NCBI RefSeq assembly: GCF_031181555.1
Contig: NZ_JAPSKQ010000001.1
Coordinates: 90,951-129,768 of the forward strand
Direction of reading: 5' to 3'
Source of the DNA: Streptomyces sp.
Lineage (GTDB): Bacteria; Actinomycetota; Actinomycetes; Streptomycetales; Streptomycetaceae
Length of the DNA stretch: 38,818 nt
The notes beneath the pieces are model-generated. The model was not told where the DNA came from. It made no database searches and saw only the letters and a list, made by a program, of their open reading frames with translations. This document shows, one piece after another, positions 1 to 7,466 of this stretch; position 1 is the first letter of the stretch; every line of letters begins with the position of its first letter. The position numbers and the translations under genes are program-made.

Positions 1-34
1 CGCCCTCCTGGCCGTCGCCCTCCTGGCCGTCGCC
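1..34. repeat. 15-bp tandem repeat, two copies, within the C-terminal coding region
   Basis: CGCCCTCCTGGCCGT is repeated back to back at 1-15 and 16-30 and the next copy begins at 31. Read on the minus strand it encodes repeated GDGQE. The array continues to at most one more partial copy before the sequence diverges, and its outer end may lie outside the window. Confidence 0.8.
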
Positions 35-520
35 GGGCCGGGGGGACGCGTTGCCGGAGTCACGCACGGTGCAGGCGGCGAGCTCGTCGAGGTCCGCGGG
101 GCGGTCGCCCACCCGGTCGACGGCGGCCGCGATGCGTTCGAGGGTCGCGGAGCGCTCCTGTTCGAGCGGGTCGAGGATCTCCTCGTCCGCGGTCCCGGAG
201 TCCTGCTGCGCGGTCCGGGCCGATTCCCCGAGACGCTGGTAGGCCTGGGCGATCTGCTCGTCCAGGGCGGCGAGCTCCTTGTCGACGTCGGGCCGCGCCT
301 CCTCGGGGACCGACGTCAGGCGGGCCGTCACGTCCGGGCAGTCGACGGTGGCGGCACCGAGAACCCGAGCCTGGCCGGTTCCTCCGGCGGAGGCGTCGTC
401 CTCCGTCGCGGAGGCGTAGACGTTGGCCGCCACCAACCCCCCTCCGCCCAGGATCAGCGCGACCGCGGCGAAGGTCGCGCGTTGTGGGCCTCTGGGGCGT
501 CTGCGTGTGTTGCGTGCCAA
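1..520 (-). CDS. Secreted or membrane-anchored hypothetical protein (3' end outside the window)
   Basis: Function not recognised. The reading frame starts with TTG at 520, behind a good ribosome binding site (GTAGGAG, 7 nt upstream), and runs off the left edge. The protein opens with a basic stretch (LARNTRRRPRGPQR), then one hydrophobic segment (about residues 15-33, AVALILGGGGLVAANVYA) that could be a signal peptide or an N-terminal anchor. The exported part is acidic and predicted helical (TSVPEEARPDVDKELAALDEQ and similar), with two Cys far apart. The end within the window is a low-complexity GDGQE-type repeat. Streptomyces genomes commonly carry secreted proteins of this style, but I cannot name a family. 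It is transcribed away from the LPMO terminator region. Confidence 0.72.
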   Translation of the reverse strand, partial: MARNTRRRPRGPQRATFAAVALILGGGGLVAANVYASATEDDASAGGTGQARVLGAATVDCPDVTARLTSVPEEARPDVDKELAALDEQIAQAYQRLGESARTAQQDSGTADEEILDPLEQERSATLERIAAAVDRVGDRPADLDELAACTVRDSGNASPRPGDGQEGDGQEG

Positions 521-653
521 GGCAGTACTCCTACGCTTGCGTCGCGGGGGTCGGCAGGGAATTCCCACGCCCCGTACGCAGGGGGACCGCCGTGTGTTCA
601 ACCGCCGCACGGATTTCTCACGGAATCCGGTGACCGGAGGCCGGCCGGGCCGC

Positions 654-690
654 AAGTCCCCGCCGGACCGTGCGCGTCCGGCGGGGACTT
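654..690 (-). terminator. Strong hairpin after the LPMO gene
   Basis: A perfect 15-bp inverted repeat (left arm 654-668, right arm 676-690, 7-nt loop) lies 30 bp past the LPMO stop codon. It is nested inside a second GC-rich inverted repeat (about 639-650 with 699-713). There is no clear U-tract, which is usual for Streptomyces terminators. It also insulates the start region of the 1-520 gene. Confidence 0.75.
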
Positions 691-719
691 CGAGGGGGGC
701 CGGCCCGACGGCCGGCGCC

Positions 720-1394
720 TCAGCGGAAGTTCACGTCACTGCACAGGAAGTACGTCTGGTCCATGTGCGAGGCCTGCCAGATCGTGTAGACGACATGCCG
801 GCCGCTGAGCCCTGACGTGCTCACCGGAATCGAGTAGTTCTGGCTGGGGGCGTACTTGCCGGTGCGGGCCACGAGCTGCAGGTCGTTCCAGGTCAGCGGC
901 TGGGTGGCGGGGTTGAAGCCCTGCCGGGTGACGTAGACCAGGAAGTAGTCCGCGCCGTGGCTGGCCTGGTCGTAGAGCTTCACGGTGAAGTTGTTGCTCA
1001 CGTCCGTCGTCTTCCAGGGGCCCACCGCGTCCAGGGAGTTGTAGCGCCCGCCCTCGGTGCGCCCGCCGCTGCACAGCTGACCGTCGGGGACGACGGCCCG
1101 GAAGTTACCGCCGGAGCCGTTGCGGTAGAGGCCGTTCCAGTTCCACATGGCGTTGGGGTTGTCCTGCCACGCCTGCCAGCACATGGGGTCTTCCTGTGCC
1201 ATGGCCGGGTTCTGGAAGTCGCTCCCCCAGCGCTGCCAGCAGCCGTAGTTGCGGGACGCCGGGTCGATCACCGAGCCGTGGGCGACGGCGGTGCCGCTCC
1301 AGGGGATCAGGCAGAGGAGGGCCGCGACGACGACGCTCAGGGCGAGCGTCAGCCGGGACCGGAGGGTTAATACCTCATGACCATGCCAAGTCAT
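720..1394 (-). CDS. AA10 lytic polysaccharide monooxygenase (cellulose/chitin-active type)
   Basis: This is a secreted copper enzyme that oxidatively cleaves crystalline cellulose or chitin. The 224-residue precursor starts at ATG 1394 behind GAGAAGG. Its signal peptide ends AVA, so the mature protein begins with His39, the histidine-brace residue. The second brace histidine is His146 in QASHGADYF, and the axial position is Phe223 in SDVNF. Six Cys are spread along a single AA10 domain (NYGCWQRW, DPMCWQAW, GQLCSGG, YFLCSD), and there is no carbohydrate-binding module. The sequence closely resembles what I recall of the S. coelicolor single-domain LPMO10B. A perfect CebR-type operator sits 53 bp upstream, which fits induction by cello-oligosaccharides. 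An in-frame upstream ATG at 1496 is rejected because it would bury the signal peptide. Confidence 0.94.
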   Translation of the reverse strand: MTWHGHEVLTLRSRLTLALSVVVAALLCLIPWSGTAVAHGSVIDPASRNYGCWQRWGSDFQNPAMAQEDPMCWQAWQDNPNAMWNWNGLYRNGSGGNFRAVVPDGQLCSGGRTEGGRYNSLDAVGPWKTTDVSNNFTVKLYDQASHGADYFLVYVTRQGFNPATQPLTWNDLQLVARTGKYAPSQNYSIPVSTSGLSGRHVVYTIWQASHMDQTYFLCSDVNFR

Positions 1395-1446
1395 GGTGAC
1401 CTTCTCTCCGATGTGGGGGTGTGGGGCGGGTGGATCACAGGAGACA

Positions 1447-1460
1447 TGGGAGCGCTCCCA
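1447..1460. promoter_or_regulatory. CebR-type operator upstream of the LPMO gene
   Basis: The sequence TGGGAGCGCTCCCA is a perfect 14-bp palindrome. It is identical to the binding site of the LacI-family cellobiose repressor CebR in Streptomyces. It lies 53 bp upstream of the LPMO start codon, where it would block promoter use until cellobiose or cellotriose releases the repressor. The site is seen directly; the regulator assignment rests on the consensus. Confidence 0.85.
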
Positions 1461-1625
1461 GGGCACAGGCTGCGCCTCCCGAAGCGGAAGCGGCAATGCT
1501 CGTTCGCGCCACTTCCGCGCGGGTCGTGGCGCGTTCGATTCGTTCGACGACGGATGCCGGTCCGCCGGTACCGGCCCGCGGAGCCGGCCGGGCCCGGTCC
1601 GCCGGAGCCGGCCGGCGCCGGTCCG

Positions 1626-2258
1626 TCAGAGCCGGTCGGCGTCCAGCGTCGTACGCCCGAGGCAGGTGACGGAATCGTCCAGCGGCGCGTCGATCTCGTG
1701 GAAGCCCATGCGGTCGTAGAAGGCCCTGGCGGGCCGGTTGGCGGTCACCATGACCAGGTGGACGGACGGCACTCCCCCGTCCCGCAGGGCCGTGAGGAAC
1801 GTCCGCATCAGCTCCCGGCCGTACCCGCGCCCCTGCCACTCGGGCAGCAGGTCGATGTGCAGGTGCGCCGGATAGGCGGCCAGTTCCGGGACGACCATCC
1901 GCTCGGGGTGGTGCAGCAGCCGGGCCATCGACTCGTCCGGGGTGCCCGGCGGTCCGGACGGCTCGGGGTGGCGGTCGGCGACCAGGGGCAGCCACCGGGC
2001 GCGGAAGGCCTCGGCGAAGCGGGGCGTGTCGGCGGTGCCGAGGACGTAACCGACCGCCCGGCCCCGACCGTCGTCCAGGACGAAGGCCAGCTCCGGCTCG
2101 AGGTGGACGTAGGGGGCCGCGAAGACGACGGGGAAGATGCCGGGGTCACGGTAGAAGGGGCGGCTGTCCCCGCCGTTGTGCGCGGTGCGGATGCAGATGC
2201 CGTCGAGGGCCGGCCGGTCCTCGGGGCGGTACGGGCGGATCAGGGGAGACACGGTCAT
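1626..2258 (-). CDS. GNAT acetyltransferase, O-GlcNAcase C-terminal-like family
   Basis: A 210-residue GNAT-fold protein likely to bind acetyl-CoA; the acceptor is unknown. The start MTVSPLIRPYRPEDR is ATG 2258, with AGGA 8 nt upstream. An upstream ATGATG pair nearly touches the operator and is less likely. The acetyl-CoA loop is QGRGYGRELM (about residues 147-156), followed by the family's usual ANRPARAFYDRMGF segment. The motifs PYVHLEPELAFVLDD and GYVLGTADTPRFAEAFRARW match the bacterial GNATs resembling the C-terminal domain of human O-GlcNAcase, such as the structurally studied S. sviceus protein. A perfect CebR-type box lies 20 bp upstream of the start, so a role connected to oligosaccharide use is plausible but unproven. 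Confidence 0.85.
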   Translation of the reverse strand: MTVSPLIRPYRPEDRPALDGICIRTAHNGGDSRPFYRDPGIFPVVFAAPYVHLEPELAFVLDDGRGRAVGYVLGTADTPRFAEAFRARWLPLVADRHPEPSGPPGTPDESMARLLHHPERMVVPELAAYPAHLHIDLLPEWQGRGYGRELMRTFLTALRDGGVPSVHLVMVTANRPARAFYDRMGFHEIDAPLDDSVTCLGRTTLDADRL

Positions 2259-2278
2259 GTCCGGGATCCTGCCCATCA

Positions 2279-2292
2279 TGGGAGCGCTCCCA
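2279..2292. promoter_or_regulatory. Second CebR-type operator, between GNAT and YihY genes
   Basis: This is the same perfect palindrome (TGGGAGCGCTCCCA) as at 1447-1460. It lies 20 bp before the GNAT start codon on the minus strand and 65 bp before the YihY start on the plus strand, so it could control either or both genes. Its closeness to the GNAT start makes that gene the more likely target. Confidence 0.82.
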
Positions 2293-2357
2293 CACCTGCG
2301 GCCGGAGCCCGCCCGTGTCCGTGGCTTAACGCGCCGTTCCCTGGTTACCCGGCGGCC

Positions 2358-3437
2358 ATGAAGCTGCATATCCCTGGGCGGAACGGCCGGCCCGACGGCA
2401 AGTCCGCGACGAACGAGCCCGACCCGGGGCCCCGGTCCGAGCGCACGGCGGAGGAACCCGGACCGAACGACGAGGTGGAGCGGGCGGCGCCGGACTCGCC
2501 GACCGAGCTGCCGAAGCGGTCGTGGGGCGCGGCGCTGAAGGGCAGTCTGCGCGAGTTCAAGGACGACGAGCTGACCGACCGGGCCGCCGCGCTCACGTAC
2601 TACGGCGTGCTGTCGCTGTTCCCGGCGCTGCTGGTGCTGGTGTCGTTGCTGGGCATCGCCGGCAAGTCGGCCACGGACAGGGTGATGGAGAACCTCCAGC
2701 AGCTCGCCCCCGGGGCGGCCCGCGACATCATCACCCGGGCGGTCGAGCAGCTGCAGGGCAACTCGGGTGTCGGCTCGGTCATGGCGATCGTCGGCCTGGC
2801 CCTGGCCGTCTGGTCGGCCTCCGGCTATGTGGCGGCGTTCATCCGCTCGGCGAACGCGGTCTACGACATGCCCGAGGGGCGCCCGGTGTGGAAGGTGCTG
2901 CCGGTGCGGGTCGGCATGACCGTCGTGCTGATGGTGCTGGCCGTGGTCAGTGCGCTGATCGTGGTCTTCACCGGAGGACTCGCCCGTCGGGCGGGCGACG
3001 CGCTCGGCCTGGGCGACACCGCGATGACGGTGTGGTCCCTCGCCAAGTGGCCGCTGCTGGTCGTGCTGGTGACGATCATGATCGCGCTGCTGTACTGGGC
3101 GGCTCCGAACACCAAGGTCCGGGGGTTCCGCTGGATCACCCCGGGCAGCTTCCTGGCCCTGGTGATCTGGCTGATCGCCTCCGCCGGGTTCGCGTTCTAC
3201 GTGGCCAACTTCGCCTCGTACAACAAGACGTACGGCACGATGGCCGGTGTCATCGTGTTCCTGGTCTGGCTGTGGATCACCAACCTGGCGATCCTGCTGG
3301 GGCTGGAGTTCGACGCGGAGGTCGCCCGGCAGCGGGCCATCGCCGGCGGCCATCCGCCCGAGGCCGAGCCGTACACCCAGCCGCGCGACACCCGGGCCTG
3401 GGACGAGCAGGACCGGCGGCGGATGGACGAGACCTGA
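2358..3437 (+). CDS. YihY/BrkB family inner-membrane protein
   Basis: A 359-residue integral membrane protein of the YihY/virulence factor BrkB family, whose exact function is unsettled. Residues 1 to about 55 are hydrophilic and charged (MKLHIPGRNGRPDGK). The family core starts at SWGAALKGSLREFKDDELTD. About six membrane segments follow, including ALTYYGVLSLFPALLVLVSLLGIAG, VMAIVGLALAVWSASGYVAAF, VGMTVVLMVLAVVSALIVVF, WPLLVVLVTIMIALLYW, FLALVIWLIASAGFAFYVANF and GVIVFLVWLWITNLAILLG. The typical YNKTYGTMAGVI motif precedes the last one. The cytosolic tail is acidic and basic mixed. I chose ATG 2358 because the family core starts shortly after and upstream sequence is non-coding in character; no strong ribosome binding site is visible. 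Confidence 0.9.
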   Translation: MKLHIPGRNGRPDGKSATNEPDPGPRSERTAEEPGPNDEVERAAPDSPTELPKRSWGAALKGSLREFKDDELTDRAAALTYYGVLSLFPALLVLVSLLGIAGKSATDRVMENLQQLAPGAARDIITRAVEQLQGNSGVGSVMAIVGLALAVWSASGYVAAFIRSANAVYDMPEGRPVWKVLPVRVGMTVVLMVLAVVSALIVVFTGGLARRAGDALGLGDTAMTVWSLAKWPLLVVLVTIMIALLYWAAPNTKVRGFRWITPGSFLALVIWLIASAGFAFYVANFASYNKTYGTMAGVIVFLVWLWITNLAILLGLEFDAEVARQRAIAGGHPPEAEPYTQPRDTRAWDEQDRRRMDET

Positions 3438-3452
3438 CGGTCCCGCGCGTAC

Positions 3453-3905
3453 TCACTCCATGAGGCCGGCGGCGAGCGTGGCGCCCAGTTCCCAGCACCG
3501 CTCGACGTCGGCCCCGCCGGGTTCGCCGGTGACCGTCACGGGGTCCGCGGCGCGGCGCCAGCCGAGGCCCGTGGTGATCGAGTCGATGCCCCGCACCGCC
3601 CCGGTGACGTCGTTCCCGCCGTGCACGTAGAAACCGAAGGGCCGGCCGCGGGTGGTGTCCAGGCAGGGGTAGTAGACCTGGTCGAAGAAGTGCTTGAGCG
3701 CGCCCGACATGTAGCCGAGGTTGGCCGGGGTGCCGAGGAGGTAACCGTCGGCGTCCAGGACGTCGGTGGCGGTGGCGGACAGGGCCGCCCGCCGCACCAC
3801 CCGGACGCCCTCGATCTCCGGGGCCGTGGCACCGGAGAGGACGGCTTCGAACATCGCCTGGCAGTGGGGCGAGGGCGTGTGATGGACGATCAGCAGAGTC
3901 GGCAC
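3453..3905 (-). CDS. Flavodoxin-fold NAD(P)H-dependent FMN reductase-like protein
   Basis: A 150-residue flavodoxin-like protein, probably binding FMN and reducing small molecules or quinones. The start is GTG 3905 (VPTLLIVHHTPSPH), with AGGG about 10 nt upstream. The phosphate-binding loop is HHTPSPHCQAM after the first beta strand. The second flavin loop is LLGTPANLGYMSGALKHFFDQVY, the usual signature of this family. A third loop is FGFYVHGGND. It ends 15 bp from the YihY stop in convergent orientation and is divergent from the methyltransferase. Substrate cannot be told from sequence. Confidence 0.85.
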   Translation of the reverse strand: MPTLLIVHHTPSPHCQAMFEAVLSGATAPEIEGVRVVRRAALSATATDVLDADGYLLGTPANLGYMSGALKHFFDQVYYPCLDTTRGRPFGFYVHGGNDVTGAVRGIDSITTGLGWRRAADPVTVTGEPGGADVERCWELGATLAAGLME

Positions 3906-4039
3906 ACCCCGACCCTGCCGTGCCGGTCCCCGCGCCCGCAAGCCGGACCGGGGACCGGCGCCGGGGACGGCGTTCTGTTGTGACGGCGGACCGGGGATGG
4001 CACGATGCCCCGCATCGGTACGCGGAGACGGGGTGCGTC

Positions 4040-4693
4040 TTGGTCGACGAGGATCGCAGGTCACCGGCAGCGGTGGTGTTCGACGCGCTGGGCAGCGAGT
4101 ACGAGAAGGCGTTCGCCGCCTCGGCGGCCCACCGGGCGTCGCTGGAGTGGCTGCTGGAACGGCTCGAACCCGGCAGCAGGGTGCTGGACGTGGGCAGCGG
4201 GACGGGACGTCCCACGGCCGCCGTCCTCGCCGCGGCCGGTCACCGGGTGCTGGGCGTCGACGTGTCCCCGGTGATGGTGGAGATCGCCTCCCGTCAGGTG
4301 CCCGAGGGCGAGTTCCGGTGCGCCGACATCCGCGAGGTGCCGCTCGGGGACGCGGCGTTCGACGCGGTCTGCGCGTACTTCGCGCTGCTCCAGATGTCCC
4401 GGGAGGAGCAGTCCGGTCTCGTCCGCCGGCTGGCCCGGGCGCTGCGGCCGGGCGGGTTCCTCGTGCTGGCCACCGTGCCGCTGGACGTCGAGGACTTCGA
4501 CGGTGTGTTCATGGGGCAGGCCGTGCGGGTCACCAGTTTCGCCGCCCAGGACATCACCGCCCTGGTGCGCGGGGCGGGGCTGACGGTGCTGTCGGAGGAG
4601 AGCGTGATGTTCACCCCGACCCATCCCGATGCCCGGCCGGAACCCCAGCTCTTCCTGCACTGCCGCCTCGACGCGACGGGGCCGGCCGGCTGA
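4040..4693 (+). CDS. Class I SAM-dependent methyltransferase
   Basis: A small-molecule methyltransferase of the UbiE/Methyltransf_11 type, about 217 residues from TTG 4040. Motif I is VLDVGSGTGRPTAAVL, followed by the acidic residue of motif II in VLGVDVSPVM. Motif III is close to FDAVCAYFALLQMS, and motif post-III is LRPGGFLVLATVP. The start is uncertain: the frame is open from 3920, and TTG 4040 has only a distant GGAG. A GTG start near 3980 is possible and would add about 20 residues. The substrate is not identifiable and neighbours do not suggest one. Confidence 0.82.
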   Translation: MVDEDRRSPAAVVFDALGSEYEKAFAASAAHRASLEWLLERLEPGSRVLDVGSGTGRPTAAVLAAAGHRVLGVDVSPVMVEIASRQVPEGEFRCADIREVPLGDAAFDAVCAYFALLQMSREEQSGLVRRLARALRPGGFLVLATVPLDVEDFDGVFMGQAVRVTSFAAQDITALVRGAGLTVLSEESVMFTPTHPDARPEPQLFLHCRLDATGPAG

Positions 4694-4797
4694 CGGTCCG
4701 GGCGGGGACGGCCGACGCGGCGCGATCGCCATGACTGATCGGCGCGAAATCCGGTACTCGCACTTCCGTCCCCAACGGAAAGCGAGGTACCTGATCC

Positions 4798-5247
4798 ATG
4801 TCGCAGGTGGAGGAATCGATCGAGGTCGACGTCCCCGTCCGGACCGCTTACAACCAGTGGACCCAGTTCGAGAGCTTCCCGGAGTTCATGGCCGGCGTGG
4901 AGCGCGTCGAGCAGCGCACCGACACGCTCACCCACTGGGTGACGAAGGTCGGAGGCGTGGAACGGGAGTTCGACGCCGAGATCACCGAGCAGATCCCGGA
5001 CGAGCGCGTCGCGTGGACCACGGTGAACGGCGAGGCGAAGCAGGCCGGTGTCGTCACCTTCCACCGTCTGCGGGACACCACCACCAAGGTGATGCTGCAG
5101 ATGGACTTCGACCCCCAGGGCGTGGCCGAAAGCGCCGGTGACAAGCTCGGCTTCGTCAAGCGGCAGGCCGCCGGGGACCTGAAGCGGTTCAAGGAGTTCA
5201 TCGAGCGTCGTGGGCAGGAGACGGGCGCCTGGCGTGGCGCGGTCTGA
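4798..5247 (+). CDS. SRPBCC (START-like, polyketide cyclase/dehydrase-type) protein
   Basis: A 149-residue SRPBCC fold protein. The start MSQVEESIEVDVPVRTAYNQW has a clear GAGG site 9 nt upstream. The pattern of a beta strand with VEESIEVDVPV, then YNQWTQFESFPEFM, and a long C-terminal helix (GDLKRFKEFIERR) is standard for the family that holds hydrophobic ligands in a helix-grip cavity. In Streptomyces such short stand-alone copies are often stress-linked, and no ligand is known. It is followed by strong hairpins. Confidence 0.88.
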   Translation: MSQVEESIEVDVPVRTAYNQWTQFESFPEFMAGVERVEQRTDTLTHWVTKVGGVEREFDAEITEQIPDERVAWTTVNGEAKQAGVVTFHRLRDTTTKVMLQMDFDPQGVAESAGDKLGFVKRQAAGDLKRFKEFIERRGQETGAWRGAV

Positions 5248-5322
5248 CCCCTGGCCCCGCAGGCCCCAGGCCCCCAGGGGGCGCTCCCGGCGTTCCCCGG
5301 CCCTGTGCGGCACCCGGACCCG

Positions 5323-5375
5323 CGCGGCCCCCGGCCCTCCGGCCGGGGGCCGCGGCCGTCGCCACGGCGACGGCC
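5323..5375. terminator. Bidirectional hairpin terminators between convergent genes
   Basis: A perfect 14-bp stem (5323-5336 with 5341-5354, 4-nt loop CTCC) is followed at once by a second inverted repeat (5354-5363 with 5366-5375). A third imperfect one lies near 5408-5432. They fill the gap between the plus-strand SRPBCC gene and the minus-strand membrane protein and can serve both. Confidence 0.75.
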
Positions 5376-5449
5376 CGTCCTCGTCCCGCGCGGCCCGGAG
5401 GTCGGCGCCCCCCGCCGACGGGGGCGCCGACGGGACGGCGGTCCCGTCC

Positions 5450-6049
5450 TCAGCCCGTCATCCGCTTCCGCCACGACGGCTCGACCAGCCGCCACTCGGC
5501 CTCCCACTCCCCCAGACGCCGCCGCTGCAGCCGGCTCCGGACGAGCCGTCCGCCGAGCAGCACCGATCCCGCGGCGGCGCCGCCGATCGTGACACCGGCC
5601 ATGACGATCTGGAACCGTGCCTCCGCTCCGCCGGGTGGCGGGGAGACGAGCCGGCCCTCGGGGTCCGTCCACACGGTGACCGCGGTGCCCGCCTTGTTCC
5701 CCGGTTCGACCTCCGCCCGGCCCGTGCGGCCGGTGCCGTCCGGGGCGGTCCAGCGCACCGGGGCCCATACGCTGTCGTCCTCGTTCCCGGAGGCGGGTGC
5801 GGGCGGTGCGTGGGCGGCGTCCCGGGTCAGTACGGCCGGGACCGCGCGGATCCGGTCCCGGCGCTCGGCGAGCGCCCCGTCCACGGCTGCGGCCGTCGCC
5901 AGGCCGGCGAACGCCGCGGCCGACAGGGCCAGGACGAGGGTGGCGAGCAGGACCCAGGCCTCGATCAGATCGCTGCGGCGCCGCAGCGGGTTCCTCCGCC
6001 AGCGCCACAGCCGCACCCTGCGGACCTTCGTCCCGTGCGTCCTCGCCAT
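5450..6049 (-). CDS. Rv1733c-like two-helix membrane protein
   Basis: A 199-residue membrane protein. ATG 6049 follows an excellent ribosome binding site (GAGGAGGTGAC). A basic N-terminus (GTKVRRVRLWRWRRNPLRRRSDLIEAW) leads into a first membrane helix (about 32-58). An extracytoplasmic loop of about 85 residues follows, holding the motif TAVTVWTDPEGRLVSPPP typical of the family. A second helix (about 147-168) and a basic tail, RSRLQRRRLGEWEAEWR, complete it. The layout matches the actinobacterial family of Rv1733c, a dormancy antigen of unknown function. Its neighbour is an alcohol dehydrogenase on the same strand, as in other hypoxia-linked Streptomyces regions, but I see no clear dormancy-regulator box here. 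Confidence 0.8.
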   Translation of the reverse strand: MARTHGTKVRRVRLWRWRRNPLRRRSDLIEAWVLLATLVLALSAAAFAGLATAAAVDGALAERRDRIRAVPAVLTRDAAHAPPAPASGNEDDSVWAPVRWTAPDGTGRTGRAEVEPGNKAGTAVTVWTDPEGRLVSPPPGGAEARFQIVMAGVTIGGAAAGSVLLGGRLVRSRLQRRRLGEWEAEWRLVEPSWRKRMTG

Positions 6050-6150
6050 GGGACGTCACCTCCTCGCGCACGCGCCGGACGCCGCGGCGGACCGGCCGGC
6101 CCCCGGGCCGCCGGGGCCACGGTGTCACTCCTCCAGGGTGGACCCTCACC

Positions 6151-6174
6151 GGCACGGGCCGAACGGCCCGTGCC
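6151..6174 (-). terminator. Hairpin after the alcohol dehydrogenase gene
   Basis: A perfect 10-bp stem (GGCACGGGCC with GGCCCGTGCC) and GAAC loop lies 45 bp beyond the dehydrogenase stop. It probably separates it from the downstream membrane-protein gene, which has its own strong ribosome binding site. Confidence 0.65.
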
Positions 6175-6219
6175 ACGGCGCGGCGCGGGCCCGTCCGGCG
6201 AGGGCCGGCGGCGGCCCCG

Positions 6220-7293
6220 TCAGGCCGTCGGGTGCACGGGGACGACCTCGTGCTGCGGAACGCCGAGGACGACCTTGAGCGCACCGGTCTCGGCGGCGTT
6301 GCCGAACACGTCGTACGCCTCCTGCATGTGGTCGAGCGGGAAGGTGTGGGTGACCATTTGCCCGGTGGGCAGCCGGCCGGCGGCCGCCATCCGCAGCAGG
6401 GTGGGCGTGGAGCGGGTGTCGACCAGCCCCGTGGTGAGGGTGACGTTCCTGCTCCACAGGTCCTCGAGGTGCAGCGTGGCGGGGCCGCCGTGCACACCGA
6501 CGTTGGCCAGGTGTCCGCCGGGCCGCACCATGCGGGTGCACATCTCGAAGGTCTCCGGGACGCCCACCGCCTCGATGACCACGTCCGCGCCGAGTCCGCC
6601 GGTGAGGTCCTCGACCAGTTGCCCGGGGGCCTCGCTCGCGTCGGCCACGGCCTCGGCGCCGAACGTCTTGGCCGCCTCCAGCCGGGGTGCGGCCAGGTCC
6701 ACGGCGATGACGCGCTCGGGTGAGAACAGCCGGGCGGTGGCGATCGCGGCGAGCCCGACCGGCCCGGCGCCGACCACGACGACGGTGTCACCGGGACGCA
6801 CCCGCCCGTTGAGCACGCCCACCTCGTAGGCGGTGGGGAAGATGTCGGCCAGCAGCACGGCGTCCTCGCCGGCGAGCGCGCCGGGCAGTGGGTGCACCGA
6901 GAGGTCGGCGTAGGGCACGCGGACGTACTCGGCCTGGGTGCCGTCGATCAGGTGACCGAGGATCCAGCCCCCGCCGTCCAGGCACTGGCCGTACACGCCC
7001 TCGCGGCAGTAGCGGCAGCGCCCGCAGGCGGAGATGCAGGAGACCAGCACCCGGTCCCCGGGGCGGACGGTGCGCACGTCGCCCCCGGTCTCGACGATCT
7101 CGCCGACCGCCTCGTGCCCCAGGACGGTGCCCGGGCGGACCTCGGGAACGTCACCCTTGAGGATGTGCAGGTCCGTCCCGCAGATGGTGACGGCGTCCAC
7201 CCGCACGATCGCGTCGGTGGGTTCCTCGACGGCCGGGTCGGGGACCTCCTCCCAGGCGGACTGCCCGGGGCCGTGGAAGACGTAGCCCTTCAT
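6220..7293 (-). CDS. Zinc-dependent alcohol dehydrogenase (MDR family)
   Basis: A 357-residue medium-chain dehydrogenase that should oxidise an alcohol or reduce an aldehyde with NAD(H). ATG 7293 has GTGAGGATC upstream. The catalytic zinc ligands are Cys38 (TICGTD) and His60-Glu61 (GHEAVGEI). The four structural-zinc Cys are 90, 93, 96 and 104 (ACGRCRYCREGVYGQC). The Rossmann motif is VVGAGPVGLAAI. The insert GGGWILGHLIDGTQAEYVRVP is typical of the cytosolic branch related to formaldehyde and 2,3-butanediol-type dehydrogenases. The substrate is open. The gene lies 173 bp after the ABC transporter operon and has its own ribosome binding site, so I treat it as a separate unit. Confidence 0.9.
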   Translation of the reverse strand: MKGYVFHGPGQSAWEEVPDPAVEEPTDAIVRVDAVTICGTDLHILKGDVPEVRPGTVLGHEAVGEIVETGGDVRTVRPGDRVLVSCISACGRCRYCREGVYGQCLDGGGWILGHLIDGTQAEYVRVPYADLSVHPLPGALAGEDAVLLADIFPTAYEVGVLNGRVRPGDTVVVVGAGPVGLAAIATARLFSPERVIAVDLAAPRLEAAKTFGAEAVADASEAPGQLVEDLTGGLGADVVIEAVGVPETFEMCTRMVRPGGHLANVGVHGGPATLHLEDLWSRNVTLTTGLVDTRSTPTLLRMAAAGRLPTGQMVTHTFPLDHMQEAYDVFGNAAETGALKVVLGVPQHEVVPVHPTA

Positions 7294-7466
7294 GCCGATC
7301 CTCACCCCATTCTGCTCTGCGGCGGGCTCCGGCACCGGGCGCGCCCGCGCCCGCCTGCGTCCGCGGCGGCCCGGGGGTGCCGGGGCTGCCGCCCTGCTCT
7401 TCCAGTCTGGGCGCAAGGGCCGGGATCCGCCGGGGCGCGAGGTCCCCGTCCGGGTCCGGGGCCCCG

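Noticed and set aside
1..34. CRISPR or satellite array
   Set aside because: Just two full copies of a 15-bp unit without spacers, and it encodes a protein repeat.
1377..2357. N-terminal extension of the YihY protein by 327 residues
   Set aside because: The frame is open, but the translation is Arg/Gly/Pro/Val-rich antisense of the GNAT gene, and the family starts near 2358.
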